DNA from: Monarcha castaneiventris obscurior
Taxonomy: Eukaryota; Chordata; Aves; Passeriformes; Monarchidae
Direction: 5' to 3'
Length of the DNA: 64,000 bases
Assembly (NCBI GenBank): GCA_026261815.1
Contig: JAMPIT010000434.1
Coordinates: forward strand, 15,497,001 to 15,561,000
Under the pieces are notes generated by a model that saw only the letters and a program-made list of their open reading frames with translations, ran no database searches and was not told the DNA's origin. Shown one piece after another: positions 41,201 through 54,725 of this stretch. How positions within the stretch are numbered: position 1 is the stretch's first letter; every line of letters starts with the position of its first letter. Made by a program: the position numbers and the translations under genes.

Positions 41201-43493
41201 ATTTTAAACAGATTGGTGACAATTCAGCTAGAAAGCACGCAGGTTTACTCTAATTCCCTTCCAATTAACACCACACTGGCACACAAGAGCTAGCAGGCTC
41301 TGCTACTGAAGTTATGTTATCCCCAAGGCCTCTGTATTTGCAAAGACTGCATGAACAGCTCTCAAAAGATTAATGACCTGCTCCTTTATTTAAGGCAGAT
41401 ACTCATCTTCAGTGATCACACATGAGCTCTGCAGCTAAGCATGAAATTTAACAGCTGTCTTAGCTTACTCTGCAAAGAAAGAAGACCTTTTTTCCCCAAA
41501 CACTTGCTACCCTGGGCACTGAACTATTCTGGACATATAAAACACTGCAAGTGCCAGTATGTGCAATAGCAGTAGCAGCTTCTCCATCCTGGCCTTGATT
41601 CTGCAGCTTTACTTATGCATACAGGCCTCTGAAGTTACCCATGGGCTCAGTAAAGCCAACAGGAGCTTTCATCATAGGATAAATTCATAAAATGCAAGTA
41701 AATAGAAAGCAAGTTCTAGCAAAGAACATTTCACACTCTATGATCACTTTTACAAATGCAGGATGTTTATTTCGTATGTTTGAAGTCATGACAATTCTAA
41801 AATCTGCATACACCTACTGCTGAATTGAAACACCACCTTAGCTATCATACAAAAGCAAATCCTTTTTTTTTAAGTCATGTTTAAAAGCCAGACTGTTCAT
41901 TCAAACTTCATTCTCGATCACAAGAAAGATAATACAAAAGGGCTTCTATGAACCACAAAGGTACAACCTCTGTCCAAGGCTGCTACTTTTTATGGATTCA
42001 TTATATTCATCTGATGAATTAAGAGTCTATAAATCAGCAGTGAGAGTCTTTTCTGAAAAGGATCCTGTAGTTCAATAGAAGAAATTCCAACACTGAGTTC
42101 TATAGCTAGTGATTTCAGGAGATCAAACCACAAAACTTCATGAATGTCCCACCAGCCTCAGAAATCTAATGTGTCACGTCCTAGACATCTCTCCATCAAA
42201 ATACTAAATCCCCACAACATATGCAAAGTCTGTGAATAATTTACCCATTGATACATAGAAACTACATTTTGAAATAAAAAAGGTAACTTTTAAGCCCTAA
42301 TCCCCTTAATACTAAGGCAAATTCTGTTAGTAGCAATACCTTTGCCCATTCTTTGGGCATTTCATTTGAAGGATTTTTTCAAGAGGCACTCAAAATTAGT
42401 ATTTTAGAAACTTTGTTTCATGACTGATCATTATTCACAAAGCAGTATAAAAGCCCTAGGATCAGCAAAGATGGGATCCATAGGACAACATCAATTAAGA
42501 GCAGTTCTAGAGGATCCCAGAATGGGAAAGACGAAAGGAAATGCTGGAGTATCTGCCATAGCTTCCCAAAGACCACATGTCTGCAGGTTCAGTTTTAAAC
42601 AGGCACGTCTAAGGGCTAGGAAAATGTTTCTTTTTTCAAAGTACTGAAGAACAGACAACACACAAGGGTTTGGGACTTATTCACATACAGGGACTTTTTC
42701 AGATACAGAATCAATGTTTTGCATTATTATTTTACAGCTTGGCTATTAATGAAGTTACAATTTCATCTGGAATTTTAATCATCAGGACAAGAATAAACTT
42801 TTTAAAAGTACTTCATATGACCTAGAAGCTTAAAGCCCATTAAAAGAAGTCATGTGATCTCTTAAAGGCCTGTAGTCAGCTTTTCTACTGAGGCAAGGAG
42901 CATTGGAAGCTTTTAAAACAATTTTCTCTGTATGGCTACTGATATAAAATAATCCATTTTAATCTGTCTCTGAAAAAATAATAGATTTATCTCATCTATT
43001 CACACACAAAACTTAAACGTGCTATTGCAAAACCCTAACCAAAGATCTACCAAGCCCCTGGATCTCAGAGCTATAGTCTGCTTTTTGCTACATTTGGTGA
43101 ACTTAATTGAAAGCTGTGTCATTTACATACAAAGGAAGATGTATTCCAGAAGAACACAGCACTTTGTGAATGGCTAGTAAAGTATTTAAAGGAAATGTGC
43201 TTATTCTTAACCGAAATATGTTTCCTGTAAATACTGTGAGATCCTACTGCTAACTTTTTCTGTAAATACAACAAACCCTCTTATCTTATTTAACATGCAT
43301 TATATGCAGTGACCCAATTTAACAGTGCAAGCCTTGAAGAAGAGCTGTTAGATCTACAAATATGTAACACCACAACATTCCAGCCAAGCAAACAGTGGGA
43401 ACGTGAAGAAGCAACACAGAAGGAGAACTGCATATTATTAGCAGTGCTCTCCATCCAGCTATTTTATTAAACAAGCAATAAGCTTTTTCTTAC

Positions 43494-43511
43494 CTGGCTG
43501 CTTAGGAATTT
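43494..43511 (-). CDS. Candidate 18-nt microexon of unidentified minus-strand gene
   Basis: The bracketing sites are among the strongest in the window: a run of about twelve T, CTTAATTTTTAG as acceptor, and CCAG|GTAAGAAAA as donor on the minus strand. The 18 nt encode KFLSSQ in the frame carried from 51196-51225. An 18-nt exon is at the short end of what vertebrate splicing uses. The same acceptor T-tract is part of an A-rich and CCAA-repeat stretch on the plus strand, which weakens the acceptor argument somewhat. Confidence 0.5.
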
Positions 43512-43533
43512 CTAAAAATTAAGAAAAAAAAAA

Positions 43534-43571
43534 AACACCAACCAACCAACTAACCAACCAAAAAAACCCCA
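43534..43571. repeat. (CCAA)n-like simple repeat beside a poly(A) run
   Basis: Repeated ACCAACCAACCAACTAACC words follow a poly(A) run that starts at about 43521. On the minus strand the poly(A) becomes the T-tract in front of the 18-nt candidate exon at 43494-43511, so this repeat is part of that acceptor's context. Confidence 0.85.
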
Positions 43572-46500
43572 CACAACTTTCCTGGTAAATTACTGGAGGA
43601 TTAGTTGATTCCATACTTCAAAATAATTTTACAAGATTTAAAGATTTCTACAGGTTTTCAGCAAGTATTTTTGCAATTTGACAATAACTCATGATTCTAG
43701 AACACATCTGTAAAACTTCAACTATTTGAAGATTTCCAGAGCCTTTTCTTTCAAAAGTAGTGATAGCCCCTTATAACTGTATATATATAGTTTTATACCT
43801 ACAGCTACTGCATTTCATTTGCTTTGTAACTTAAGCTTGAAGATCAAACAAAGGTCACATTTTGCATACACACCTGTACAGACAGAGAAGTTCCTCTTTG
43901 GCGTTTCCACCTTCACTTGGTGAACCCTTATCTGCAGTGCTCATTATCTCAAATTATAAAATTACAATTAACACTCGGTTAAATTTATCACAGTATAGTG
44001 ATTAAGACAAATAAGATAACCACAAGCTACTCTAATTAGAGTTTGACTTACTAGACATTTTTGCATCTAGATCTCAGGATTTTACTCTACAACATTGAAT
44101 CAGCTTTAAAATTAGCTCCTCTTAAGACCATGAAATACACAATACTGGTGAAGTTACAGGACGCATGAAAATCTATTCTTTTTTTTTCTTCCTCTCCCTA
44201 AACATGATGTATTTTCCATAGAGATATCTAAGAAAGATATGCCTTGAATATAAAATACCACCAGAAATCACACCTATGTGGCAAACTATTTTATACAGTT
44301 ACATTTCACCCCACTTTAAAAGTGAATATTCTGACATGGCATCATTTCAAACAGCTCAAAATAGACTTTTTTTTCATAGATATTAGTCATGAGACGTGTT
44401 TTAAAATATCCGGGCCTTAATCTGCAGCTCTCTGACAGTAAAAGACAGTTTATGGGTAAGAACAGAGTAATGGTAATAGCAGTGAACTAAACCCACTTGT
44501 TGGCCATCCACTCTTTTAGTATTTCAGCTCAAAATGTATTTTACTGCCACAGTGATTCCCTCTGAAGTAGTCTTCTGCCAGAGATACTCAGAACTCCACA
44601 ACTCAAAGGCTTTTTTCTGGCCTAATTCTACTAGGAGAAAAGGCCCATTTCAGTGGCCTGGAGGAGGTGGATGGATTTTGTATTTTCAAAGCCCCAGACC
44701 TCTTTTTCTCCAGCTCCTAAGGACTATGGCAACTTGACTCTCAAGGAATTTGTTACAGAATCATTTTTTCCTTCATTGATAAGTTTCAGATCCATAAAAG
44801 AAAAATGGTTCACAGAAAACATACATACACATGTTACTATAACCTCTATAAGAAAATAGTTGGGGTAAAACCAGTCATAGAACTATTTCTACCCTAAATG
44901 TACAGTCAAATTGTATGCTCTCCCAATCTTCACCTCACAAAAATAAAGCAACTTTTTATGGAAGTAAACTTCATTATGAAATCCAAAGAAAAATATTTCA
45001 CATTTTTCTTTCTGTAAAGATACATTTAATGACAACCAAAAAGCTTCAGAGATATATTCCCTCATGAGTACATATCCCTCTATACTGAACAGGAAAATAT
45101 TTTATCTTAAATATGAGAGGCATGTGGAATGAAACCTAACAACTGAATAGCTCTTAAAGGGACCATTTCTCATGTAAAGCATATTTTAGGAGACAAAACT
45201 GGAGGAAGGAAAATGAAAACAGCTTTGTTTCTCAAATTCTGTATCAAAGAAAGTCAGGAGATTACCAGCTAGATGCAAACATGTCATCAACTCCAGACAC
45301 TTACAACTGAGCTGCTCAGGCTGAGTGAATATTCATCTCTGGTGGTAGCAAAAGGTAATTATTTATATTTCCGTGCTACTTGAGGTCTACACTTTGCAGC
45401 GTTGTGTGCTGATAATCAAACACCTGATCTGCATTAGCACTGAGGGGGAGCAGCCAGCAATAGCTCAACTGGAAGCACATGGATGGCGTTTGCCAGGGTG
45501 AGTACATATTGCTTATCTGCAGACACAAGAATATCATCCTTTTGCAGTCAGAGTGCTACCAAGCCTGCACATGAGCAATACATGACAGCAGTGAGGGGCG
45601 TGTGCCAGTAAGTGCCACAGGCTTGCTTCAAAGACTCCCTCATGTGTAATAAGTAATTATGTGTTTATAATCACAAAACCTGTTCAAACAGACTTGAACC
45701 CTACTACAAAATCCTTATTAACTCTCCCAGTCACAAGTATTGAGATTCAATTCCCAACTACTAGCCACTGTTTGACACATCCTCCTCTGCCAGTCACGGG
45801 GATTTTTCCTTTGAAAGGTAAAGGAGCTGAGAACAATATTTGGGATGGATTAAGCGATAGCAAACAGGTTATCTCCCATTACAAAGATGATGTAGCCCAG
45901 AGAGAGACAACACAGTGATTATTGTTACAAACAACACAGCTCTGGATTTATGATGCTGCTCTTTCTTCTGCACGGGCTTTTATCTGTCAATGTCAGAAGA
46001 AAATTTGAACAATGCAGAAATTTAAAAATGTAAACTGTGTTGCCCAGGAGACATTACAGTTCTCTACATGGGGTTTCTTCAAGAGAACCTTCATATAATG
46101 TTTTTTCACAGCCTTTTGTTTCCTCTTATTCTTGCCAAGAAAACAAGTCCTTTTAATAATCCTGATTAAATTCTGCTTTGAGCATTTACAGCCTGACTAT
46201 ACACTAATAAATATGTACCTTTGTGTTTCCTGCCCAAAACTGTTATACAGTCCTATCTACTAAGCATCCTCAGGTTGGAATGCCAGAGCAGACTATAGTC
46301 ACAAGTGTGACTACACACACTGAGAGAAACATGAGAGAAAGAGCAAACCAGCAAAGCACTTCTGGGTGCCTCTCAGGAAAGGAGGATTGCTCATGAGTGC
46401 AAGCAACTTTTCCTATTTTATTTGAAACTCTGTCTTGAAGTATTGAGCAATGAACAGAACCACAACACAAACATCTATGAAAACTTCAGTTATAAGCATA

Positions 46501-49500
46501 GATGTGAGTTCCGTATATCTGGGGTTCATATGCATTCATATAAAGAAGCCTGAAAGAATAAACTGTCTATTGCTAAAAAACACTTGGCTTCTACAGTGCA
46601 TGTCAGCCACTAAGACACTCCCAACTACATGGCTCAAAAAATCATTCCTTAACACAGGTCTTCTTTCAATACAGAAGAGACACTGCATAAAGTTCAATAT
46701 TAGAATATCTGATTTTTCCCCCCCGCCTCCTCAGAGATCAAAACTATACATGATAAGCTGTGAGAGTAGCTCATAGGGCCTCAAATCTTTGTGGAAAACT
46801 ATTACTGAAACCTGGAACTTCTACCCGAAATATCTTGACATTGACATGCCTTCCCATAGTTTTTAGTCTTGCTTTTATGATTATTGAAAAACCAAACATG
46901 AAACACCAACACTGATCTAAAACAACTCAGCTGTTGCGAATTTCATTTAAATTTTGAATTTTCAGGTGAACTTCACAATCCCTGAAATTTAACCCCCTTC
47001 TTGTAAATGCCTGGACACACCAGTACACAGGGGTGATGAAAAGGGGGTAATGAAATAGGATACTACTTTTCAATGGCAATTTCTTACCAGCAGACAGTCT
47101 CAATTTAGCGAAGTGCAAACAATGTATCAACCCGATTTTATTTAACCTTATCCTTGTGGCTTTTTCCATTATATGTTACTTTGGTTAATTTGCTCTGAAG
47201 GGAAGTTTGTCTCCAGCTCTTAACTCAGCTGTAGTTGGCAGAACAGATTAACACACCATACTATCTGAATCTTTCCCACATGTGAATTTTACCTACAGGT
47301 TGTATATTCTGTCATTCTTTCTGATGAAATTCATAAATCTGCCTTCCCTTTATACTCTGTCTTTCCTTTAAACTACTTGTACTCTTCCAGAGACAGCGAC
47401 GTGAAGAGTCATTTAGAGGGACATGGATGTGATTTCATTGGTTCACACTTAATTATAGTTTGTTGAATCAATGCTTTATTTACACTAAACAAATCCTGTC
47501 CCATTACCATAATGTTATTTAATACACCTGTATGTCCTCCTCTTCTTCAGAATTGACAATGGAACAGCTCTAAGACTTAAAATAGAAGCTACTGGGCTAT
47601 TAAATATTCTCAGGTAAGAGATGGGCACATGTCAAGGGATGGCAGATAGGAGACTGTTCCTGACACATCCATCTGCAATGCTTTGGTCTGGGTTCTGTTC
47701 TCAGATAAGTATGTTATTCTGATTAGAGAAAGTGTGTTATCATATCTGTATCTAAGTGTACAGCTTGATAGTCTGTGTTTACTTCTACTGTCTGCTGCTT
47801 AGCACAGGGTGAACCTAAGTAATTAACTCAAGTTCACCACCATCAAGCAATTGTCCTTTACACTGATCTCAGTGCTAAGAGAGAAAACTATTTAACACAG
47901 GATAAAAGGCCCTCTGCACCACCTCAGAAATTTTGCAGGCAGTACAAGTGCACAGAAATGTAATCAGCATATAGCTAGACAGATACTTCTGGGCTCATCC
48001 TCCCATGTCCTTGCTCAGCAATTTCCAATGGGGCGTAAATACCCTAGAGAGTCACTAATCAGTAATAGTGAAATTACTCATTCCAACCAGAGACAGAGCA
48101 ATGTAAGCTAGGGACTGTTTCTTGCACTTTGCTTCTTGTTGCAATAGATCTCAAAAGAGATGAGAAAAACGAAGCTAGTAAAGATATTACTGTTACATGA
48201 TGTTATTTGGTATTCTTGTACTCAAGATTTGCGTGGTTTGAGACAGAAAAAACCCTTTAAAAAGTCACGCTCCCAAATTAAAAGTTCTTTTACTACTGTG
48301 CTATGTCTCTGCAGACACTGGCTGTGGGACAAAGCTGCAGCCCTTCTTTGCCTGAAGAGTGCTTTTGAAGGAAATTGTACTTACTGCACTATTTAGAAAG
48401 TAATCACAATGGAAAAGAGTAAAGTGAAATAACAACAAATATCAGCTCTGTAAGAAAGGTCTCTACCCCAATGCCCTTGTTCTTGGGACTAGAAGTCATC
48501 TGTGGGATGACTGAATTGTCAGTCACTCATGCATTTAATGTTTCAGCAGTACCAATACAATAACCTGAACCTGATCTGCTGTGTAATACAAAGGAATTAG
48601 TTCAATATTTTTCAATCAGAAATATAACATCAGCAGAGTTTCATTTCTGCTTAGGTGCTGAAACATAAAAGATAGAAAACTAGAGAAGAATTTTTCATTC
48701 AGATTTCCTAATAGGCACTGATTATTTCACCAGTTTCTATGGCACTATCACCATGGCAGCTAGCCATTTTAATCAAAGGCATTCGAACACATTTCTGATA
48801 ACATCACAGTATTACATCTCCTGGTCACACGCAGCAGTAACCACTTTGTACATTTCCATAGGACAGAGGCAACTAATGTCAGCAGACATCAGGATAAGAA
48901 ACGTGATATTTCAAGCATCTAATTAAAGAACAAGTTCTCAATGTTCCTTACTCTAATTCTGAAAACAATAGTGGAAATATAGCCATTGTGACCAAAATGA
49001 GAATCATAATTCTTCCACAGCTTGCTCAGTTTCTACATGGTTTTGCCCCTTCTTTGATTAACTACTCAATACAAGTGATTACTCAGCAGATCCTAAGAGA
49101 ATGTGCAAGTGGAAAAAAAAAAATCACTGTAGAGAACTGAGTATCTGCAAAACACTGACAGATAAAAATAGCTACTTTACCCTTCGTACAAAACCCCCAT
49201 ACTTTGGTCTGTGTACAGGCTAAATTGAAGCATGGCATGCAAGACTGAAATCATGATCAGAGAGCAGTAAAATTCAGTGTTCTGACCAAAGGAATTTTCA
49301 ACGTACGACGGGAAGCATCCTAATTTTACTAAATATATCAGGAAGCATTTGCAAATATGCTCAGTCTGAAAAATGCCCTGCAAGTATTGAAAAATACTTC
49401 CAGCAACAGCAATCCTTCATGTGTTCTATAAAATACATAAGAAAATACATTTTCAAACTAACTTAGAGCAGATTCATACTTTTGTCCTGAGATTTCTGAT

Positions 49501-51195
49501 TTTTTTTTACTGAAAGTGTACTTCAAACAGCTGAGATAGTCTAAATAAATGAATTTATAAACCCTTTTAATAAAAGCTAATAACCAAGCTGAACAAATTC
49601 TCTATGTCAAGCCTAAAGCTTTTCAAAGGGTCCATCCAACAGACATTAAATAAATACAGATAATGTCAATAATCCACAGTAAAACACTACAGCAAAGCAC
49701 TATGGCTAAAAATCACTGGTATAGCAGCATTCTAAAAGAGACAACACCGACCTCAAATAGAAGAACAAGAAACTTAAATAAACTGAGAATGAGACTTCAA
49801 ATACATCACAATTAACTTTGTCTTTTTAAATGACTTAAACTCAGAAACAATCACAGAAGCAGTGATGTTAGGAGAACAAATATGAAAACAGAACTGTAAG
49901 TCAAGTCTTTCGTGTCTCCAGTACCTCCATGCTTGTCAGATTTACAATTTTTCCTCCCTTGGGTCAGTAACTGGGGAAGGACAACTAAAAAAAAAGAGTC
50001 TAGAAAATATTTGACAGTGAAAGCGTTGTACTGTTGCATTTACATGTATATACTAATTAATCTGCCCTTAAACTAAAACTAATCAATTACCACCAAGGAT
50101 TTGAGAACAGTTCTGCCATCTTACTCGACTTCTCCGTTTTGTGTCATGCTTTGCCTTAGGAAAATAACGATAAAGAAATACAGGAAAATGCAATATAACA
50201 TCTATACAGTATTTGTACTGTACCTCAACTGGTAAACTACTTTTGTATAATACTATACAGCTGAATTTTCAGACCATCTAAGCAGCCAAGTTAATCTCCC
50301 AGGTTTTTTTCATTAGGGCAATCTGATTCATTTGTTTAGAAGGTCCAGACACCATTTAACTCCATGCTTTAGTCTAAATATCTATGAATGCCTGTGTAGT
50401 CATATCAATGATAAATGAACCAGTAGAATACAAAATCTTCAACAACAACAAAGCCTTTTCTATTTTCAGTCCTCAATTCAAAAACAGTTGCACTTGGTAT
50501 TTTAAGCTTACTTACCATTTGCTTTATTAAAAGTTTATGTTTAATTTTTGCTTAATATGAATCCCAAGATATCTTTCGAAATTCAAGTCAAAAGGAGCTT
50601 CAGATTTCATTAGGTTTTTGGAATGCAGGAAATATTAAACAGGAGACTTCATTAAAAACTGCAAGATATGAGGTGTAGACTCTCTGGAAACAAACATTCT
50701 GCTAGTTCCCTTAGTCCTTTCCTCCTCTCAAGTCCAACTTTCTCTCCTGCAATAAATACATAACTATGCCTTGCCATTGTTCTTCTTCTCCCATGAAGAC
50801 TACAGAGGGTTACTGTGTGTAAAAGCAATAATAGGGAAAATAACAGTACATGACAACACAATTATACACACATTTTTTAAATTCTTGTGTCTATGCAGTA
50901 TATAACAAATTTAGTAAAAAAACCCTTTTCCCCCCAAATAACACAGATATGATACCAATGAACTCATACAAGATTCTAAATGATCTGAAAACACCACAGG
51001 GATTATATTTAAAACATACAGTTATAATTTAAATTAGATGTTCTATGTACAGTACTGATGAAAACATAGATTCCCTGATTTTTAAATAAGTAATATGAAG
51101 GGCAACTATGGCAACAATTAGCACAACTGTCACACTGGTAAAATCAGAGTCAGTGTTCACAGCCTGCATGTGTGCAGCTCTATAAAATTCCTTAC
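43572..51195. other. Intron of the minus-strand gene
   Basis: AT-rich, with no recognisable repeat family. Isolated donor-like sites near 47.08 kb and 50.52 kb on the minus strand lack good acceptors. It is called an intron only because it lies between the 51.2 kb and 43.5 kb candidate exons. Confidence 0.5.
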
Positions 51196-51225
51196 CTGGA
51201 CTCCCATTGGCCTTTTTTGCTGAGT
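51196..51225 (-). CDS. Candidate 30-nt microexon of unidentified minus-strand gene
   Basis: The minus-strand acceptor is CATCTCTCTTATTGTCATGTTGGCAG in pieces (pyrimidine tract, then GGCAG), and the donor is TCCAG|GTAAGGAAT, which is close to consensus. In phase 0, as left by the 54726-54750 exon, it encodes TQQKRPMGVQ. In another frame an ATG lies just upstream (MLADSAKKANGSP), so if a transcript begins in the CpG island at 53-54 kb and the acceptor is further upstream, translation could start here. Only RNA data can decide between these. Confidence 0.58.
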
Positions 51226-53089
51226 CTGCCAACATGACAATAAGAGAGATGTGCCAGGGCAGTGAAAGATGCAGAGTAAGGCTTACTAGGGAAGGACTAA
51301 GTACCTTTCTGCCTGCTCATTACACGCTTCCTTGGAGTCTGTAGCCTCCATCCACCATCACCACTACATGAATTTGTATTGATTAAACCAAGACTAAAAT
51401 CTTCTAGAATCCAGTGGCAAAAAAACCCCAAACCAACAAACCAACCTTTTCCAAAAACAGATACATTACGATTAAGCAAACAATCAGTTACTTTCGCACT
51501 ATACATACACAAAAATATGACTCTATTAGACCTGATCCCTACCCAGCCTCATACCCTAAACAATTGTTACATTATACCTGAATTAAGCTGTCCTGAAGAT
51601 GACTTGACTTTCTTGTAAAAACTACAGGCATGAAAACATAGTACCTCAAAAGCACCAGATTCACAAAGGTGTCATTGCTACCCCATGTCATCCCACGATT
51701 GCTGCTGTGTGGGCATGCACAGCCCACAGACGTTCTGTACTCCACACCAATGTTACAGGTTTATCCAAAGCGTACAGCCTTATAATAGAAAGTGTTCCAG
51801 AGGCTGGTGGGCACTGATATTCATTCTATATTCCAGATTCAAATGGGAAAAGTCTAGCTTGTCCCTGTGTGAGCAGCACAGTCATACCAGGGAAAAATCT
51901 GGCTTCCATCCATAGAAAGGAGACCATTTAGTCAATTCACACCAACAGCAGAAAACAGAGCCAGATCCAGCCTCAACAGCTAACACACTCATATTTTAAT
52001 AACAGATTGTAAATAACAAAACAACACTGTTCCTATCAACAGCAGTTTCAATTCCAGAAGCTTAATATCATTTGCTTTAAATCTGTGCCATAGCAACCTT
52101 TATTAAAGTCAATGTCATCTGTAAGGACTGAGTTAAAATAAAATGTGGGCCAAATTTATCAGACATTAGTTTCCTTTGATACAGAGCTCAGAACACTGAC
52201 TGGGTGCCATCCCATATATGGTTTGAGTTACATACATTGCATCCAGCAACATATTTGAAACCAAGCCTTTCCAAAATACTTTCCCTGATCATCAGTTTTG
52301 AGTATTTGTCTGAGATGGTGAAGGTCAAATGAAAAGTGTGAAAGTTTTATTTCTGCTTACATTAAATTCATATCCACATGCTAGAATATGCTGCACTATT
52401 CAGGCCGAGGGAGAGAAGCCTCAAGAGTTTATCAAAATATGAGTGTTTTAGCTGGTCAATTTAAAGGCACATCCAAGGGACAACAGAAGAGACCATTCCC
52501 TCTGGCTGTGGCAGCTGTGTATGCCCATGTAGCCATGCATATCACTGTGTGTGTGAGACACTGACCAGCAACGAGGAACTTACTGTGACAAAACTACAGC
52601 AAAAGTAGTCAACAATTTATTCTTTTATTTTCAGCATTGGCTCACGGGGCATGCTGCATCTTTATGTCAGCTAGGTACCGAATGAGTCTCCAGAAAGCAC
52701 TTAGAACAGACATATTCCTACAACCTCCAGGGTAAGCGTAGGGGTAGTGAGCTTTTTAAATTTAGATTATGTAAGGTCGTGTGCCTCGCTGCATTATGTT
52801 TTATATGCACATTATATCTCACTGCACTATATAACACCCTGTGAACGCCTAATGAGTGTTATTCACACAAATCCAGGCAGATACCCTTTTGTAGCTCTTT
52901 CAGAGAGAGAACATATATCAGATGTACATCTAATAGTTATCGAATGAGGTCAATCCCCCCAAATGTCCCGACATGGTCCAAGAAACACAGAAGGACATAC
53001 CACCTGCACAAATCGGCCTCTCGCCCAAGCAGCACCGAAGCACCCGGCCAGGGAACAGACTCCTTGCACAGGCTGAAGCCGCGAATGCA

Positions 53090-54060
53090 GGAGCGAAGCG
53101 AGTCTGCAATGCAGAAGCCCTTCCCGGAGCTCATCAATGAGCCGGGGGAGACGGGGCGGGGGCAGAGCCGGCAGCCCTACCCGCATCCCCGCCACGACAG
53201 CCCGAGGCACGGGCCGGGAGGCGTTTCTGAACGCCCGGCTTTGCCCTTACGGGCTGCGGCCGAAGGCGCTGCCCTCAGGCTCTCCGCCCGCAGCTCCGCA
53301 CAGCGGGAACTTGTGCGGCCGGGGCGGCGCGGGCAGCCCGCGGGCAAGGACACGGCAGCGGCCGGGCCCACCTGTGCCACCTGCGCCGGTGACACCGGCC
53401 GGCCGCCGCTCGCAGCCCGGGCGCAGGAGGAGGAGGAGGAGAAGCAGCTCTTACCTGCTCCCGCTGCTCCTCCCGCAAGCCCTCACTAACCGAGTTCCAT
53501 CTTCCTCCGGCCGGGAGGGGGAAGGGGGGGAAGGAGTCAACCCAGCGCTGCCGTCCCCCCCCCCCAGCTGCCGCTTTCCGTCACCACTGTCCCCCCGCCC
53601 GCGCTGCCCGGCGCAGCGGCCGCCTCTCGCCCACCCTGCAGACGGCACCGGCAGACGAAAAGCGAGACCCACCTCCCGCCGCCGCCGCCTCCTTCCCATG
53701 AAGTCACCGGCCGCAGGGCCCTCCCTCCCCTGGCTGCCCGCAGCGGCCCGGGGAGCCGCGCTCCGCCCCGCTCCGCCCCCGCGGCAGCCGCGCCGAGCCC
53801 CCGGCACAGCCCGGCCCGGGGCCGCCCGCGGGGCTGCCGCCTCCCTCCCTCCTCTCTCGGCGGCCCTGGACGAGCGTGGCCTCGGCGCTCCCGGACGGTA
53901 CCAGCGGCAAAGCACGGCCGGGAACGGCCCCCAGCCACCCCTGCACCACGAGCGCTCCTCCGCCCCGCGATGTCCCGCGGCAGGGGCAGATGGGAAGCGT
54001 TGCTTCCTTTCCGTTTCCATCCTCGTTCTGGAAATCACCATGCCCCGTTTTGCCCGCTGC
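53090..54060. promoter_or_regulatory. CpG island, likely bidirectional promoter
   Basis: This is the only long GC-rich, CpG-dense block in the window; it contains many CCGCCC and GGGCGG-type GC boxes and C or G homopolymers, against AT-rich DNA on both sides. No TATA box is obvious, as is usual for CpG-island promoters. On the minus strand a donor GGGAGCAG|GTAAGAG ends a possible first exon at 53455. On the plus strand a donor TTGCA|GTAAGTT ends a possible first exon at 54078. The long open frames on both strands here reflect GC-richness and are not evidence for protein. The island lies between the 54.7 kb and 51.2 kb candidate exons. Confidence 0.8.
53455..53700 (-). other. Possible minus-strand first exon (5' UTR) in the CpG island
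   Basis: The exon would end at a near-consensus donor, GGGAGCAG|GTAAGAG, at 53455. Its 5' end is not visible, so the right boundary is nominal. In the frame needed to enter the MLADSAKK reading of the 51.2 kb exon there is a TGA shortly before the donor and no later ATG, so I read it as non-coding leader. It would make a short, alternative-promoter isoform of the minus-strand gene. Confidence 0.4.
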
Positions 54061-54078
54061 AAAGTGGGGTATATTGCA
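53900..54078 (+). other. Possible plus-strand first exon in the CpG island
   Basis: The donor TTGCA|GTAAGTT at 54078/54079 is strong on the plus strand and lies at the right-hand edge of the CpG island. The transcription start is not visible, so the left limit is nominal. If used, it would start a transcript running toward the 58.2 kb ORF, and so divergent from the minus-strand gene. No intervening plus-strand exon was found. Confidence 0.3.
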
Positions 54079-54725
54079 GTAAGTTACTGCTTTCGATGTG
54101 CCTTCTGTTTCGACACGGACGTCTACTTCAGCCTACAGTAACTTCTCGACTAACCTGGTTCCAGCTGTGCACACAGGTGTGGTCTATCTCACCCGGTTAA
54201 ATTTACCTCCCCCACACCAAAGCAGTCTTTCACTGCTGCTCTTCCAGTAACATTAGAGCTGCAAAGGAAATAGATTAAGCAATATGCCTCCGAACTAAGC
54301 ATCCCCTTTTTCCACTTACTATGACAAAACCAGAAACGTGCAAGACTAAAAACAAGGCAAAATACGTGGGATAGAAGGAAAAAAAAATCACAGGTGTACC
54401 CATCCCTGTTCAAGAAAGGCCTCCTTATCTAGAAACACTAAGAGTTCTCACCTGATATCAGCCTACTACAGATGATGTGCAATCAGTGACAGATACAGCA
54501 ACCCTAAATCCTTAAGGAAACACCAGCTGTAAACAATATAATACATTTTGCACCAACACACCTGGAGAAGTACATTTGGTAACACATCAACACAGTTTTG
54601 CAGATACGCATTTTCATATCCTAAGCAAGTGAGGGTTGATGGTTAAAAAAGAAAACCAGATCTAGTTCTCTGATAGAACCCCAACATCCGTTTAGAATAT
54701 TGTTGGAACCCCCAAAAAATCTCAC

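Larger units (their letters stand above)
30007..43493. other. Intron-like AT-rich DNA
   Basis: Contains the TA microsatellite, the A/C tract and a possible unclassified repeat at 33.4-33.8 kb. Strong minus-strand acceptors at about 37.2 kb and 41.48 kb are followed by early stops and have no donor I trust. A minus-strand open frame at 38701-38970 follows an acceptor-like TTCTGTTGGTTTAG but fits no phase. No gene is supported. Confidence 0.5.

Noticed and set aside
41400..41481. Strong minus-strand acceptor (TCTTCTTTCTTTGCAG) followed by an open stretch and AATAAA
   Set aside because: It could be a terminal exon (SKLRQLLNFMLSC...), but the coding part is only 17 codons, the 3' UTR would be very short, and nothing independent supports it.
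53137..54141. Plus-strand open frame of 334 codons and minus-strand frames of 203 and 133 codons
   Set aside because: They lie in the CpG island, where stop codons are rare because of GC-richness. The peptides are Pro/Arg/Ala/Gly-rich with no domain signal, and frames are open on both strands at once.
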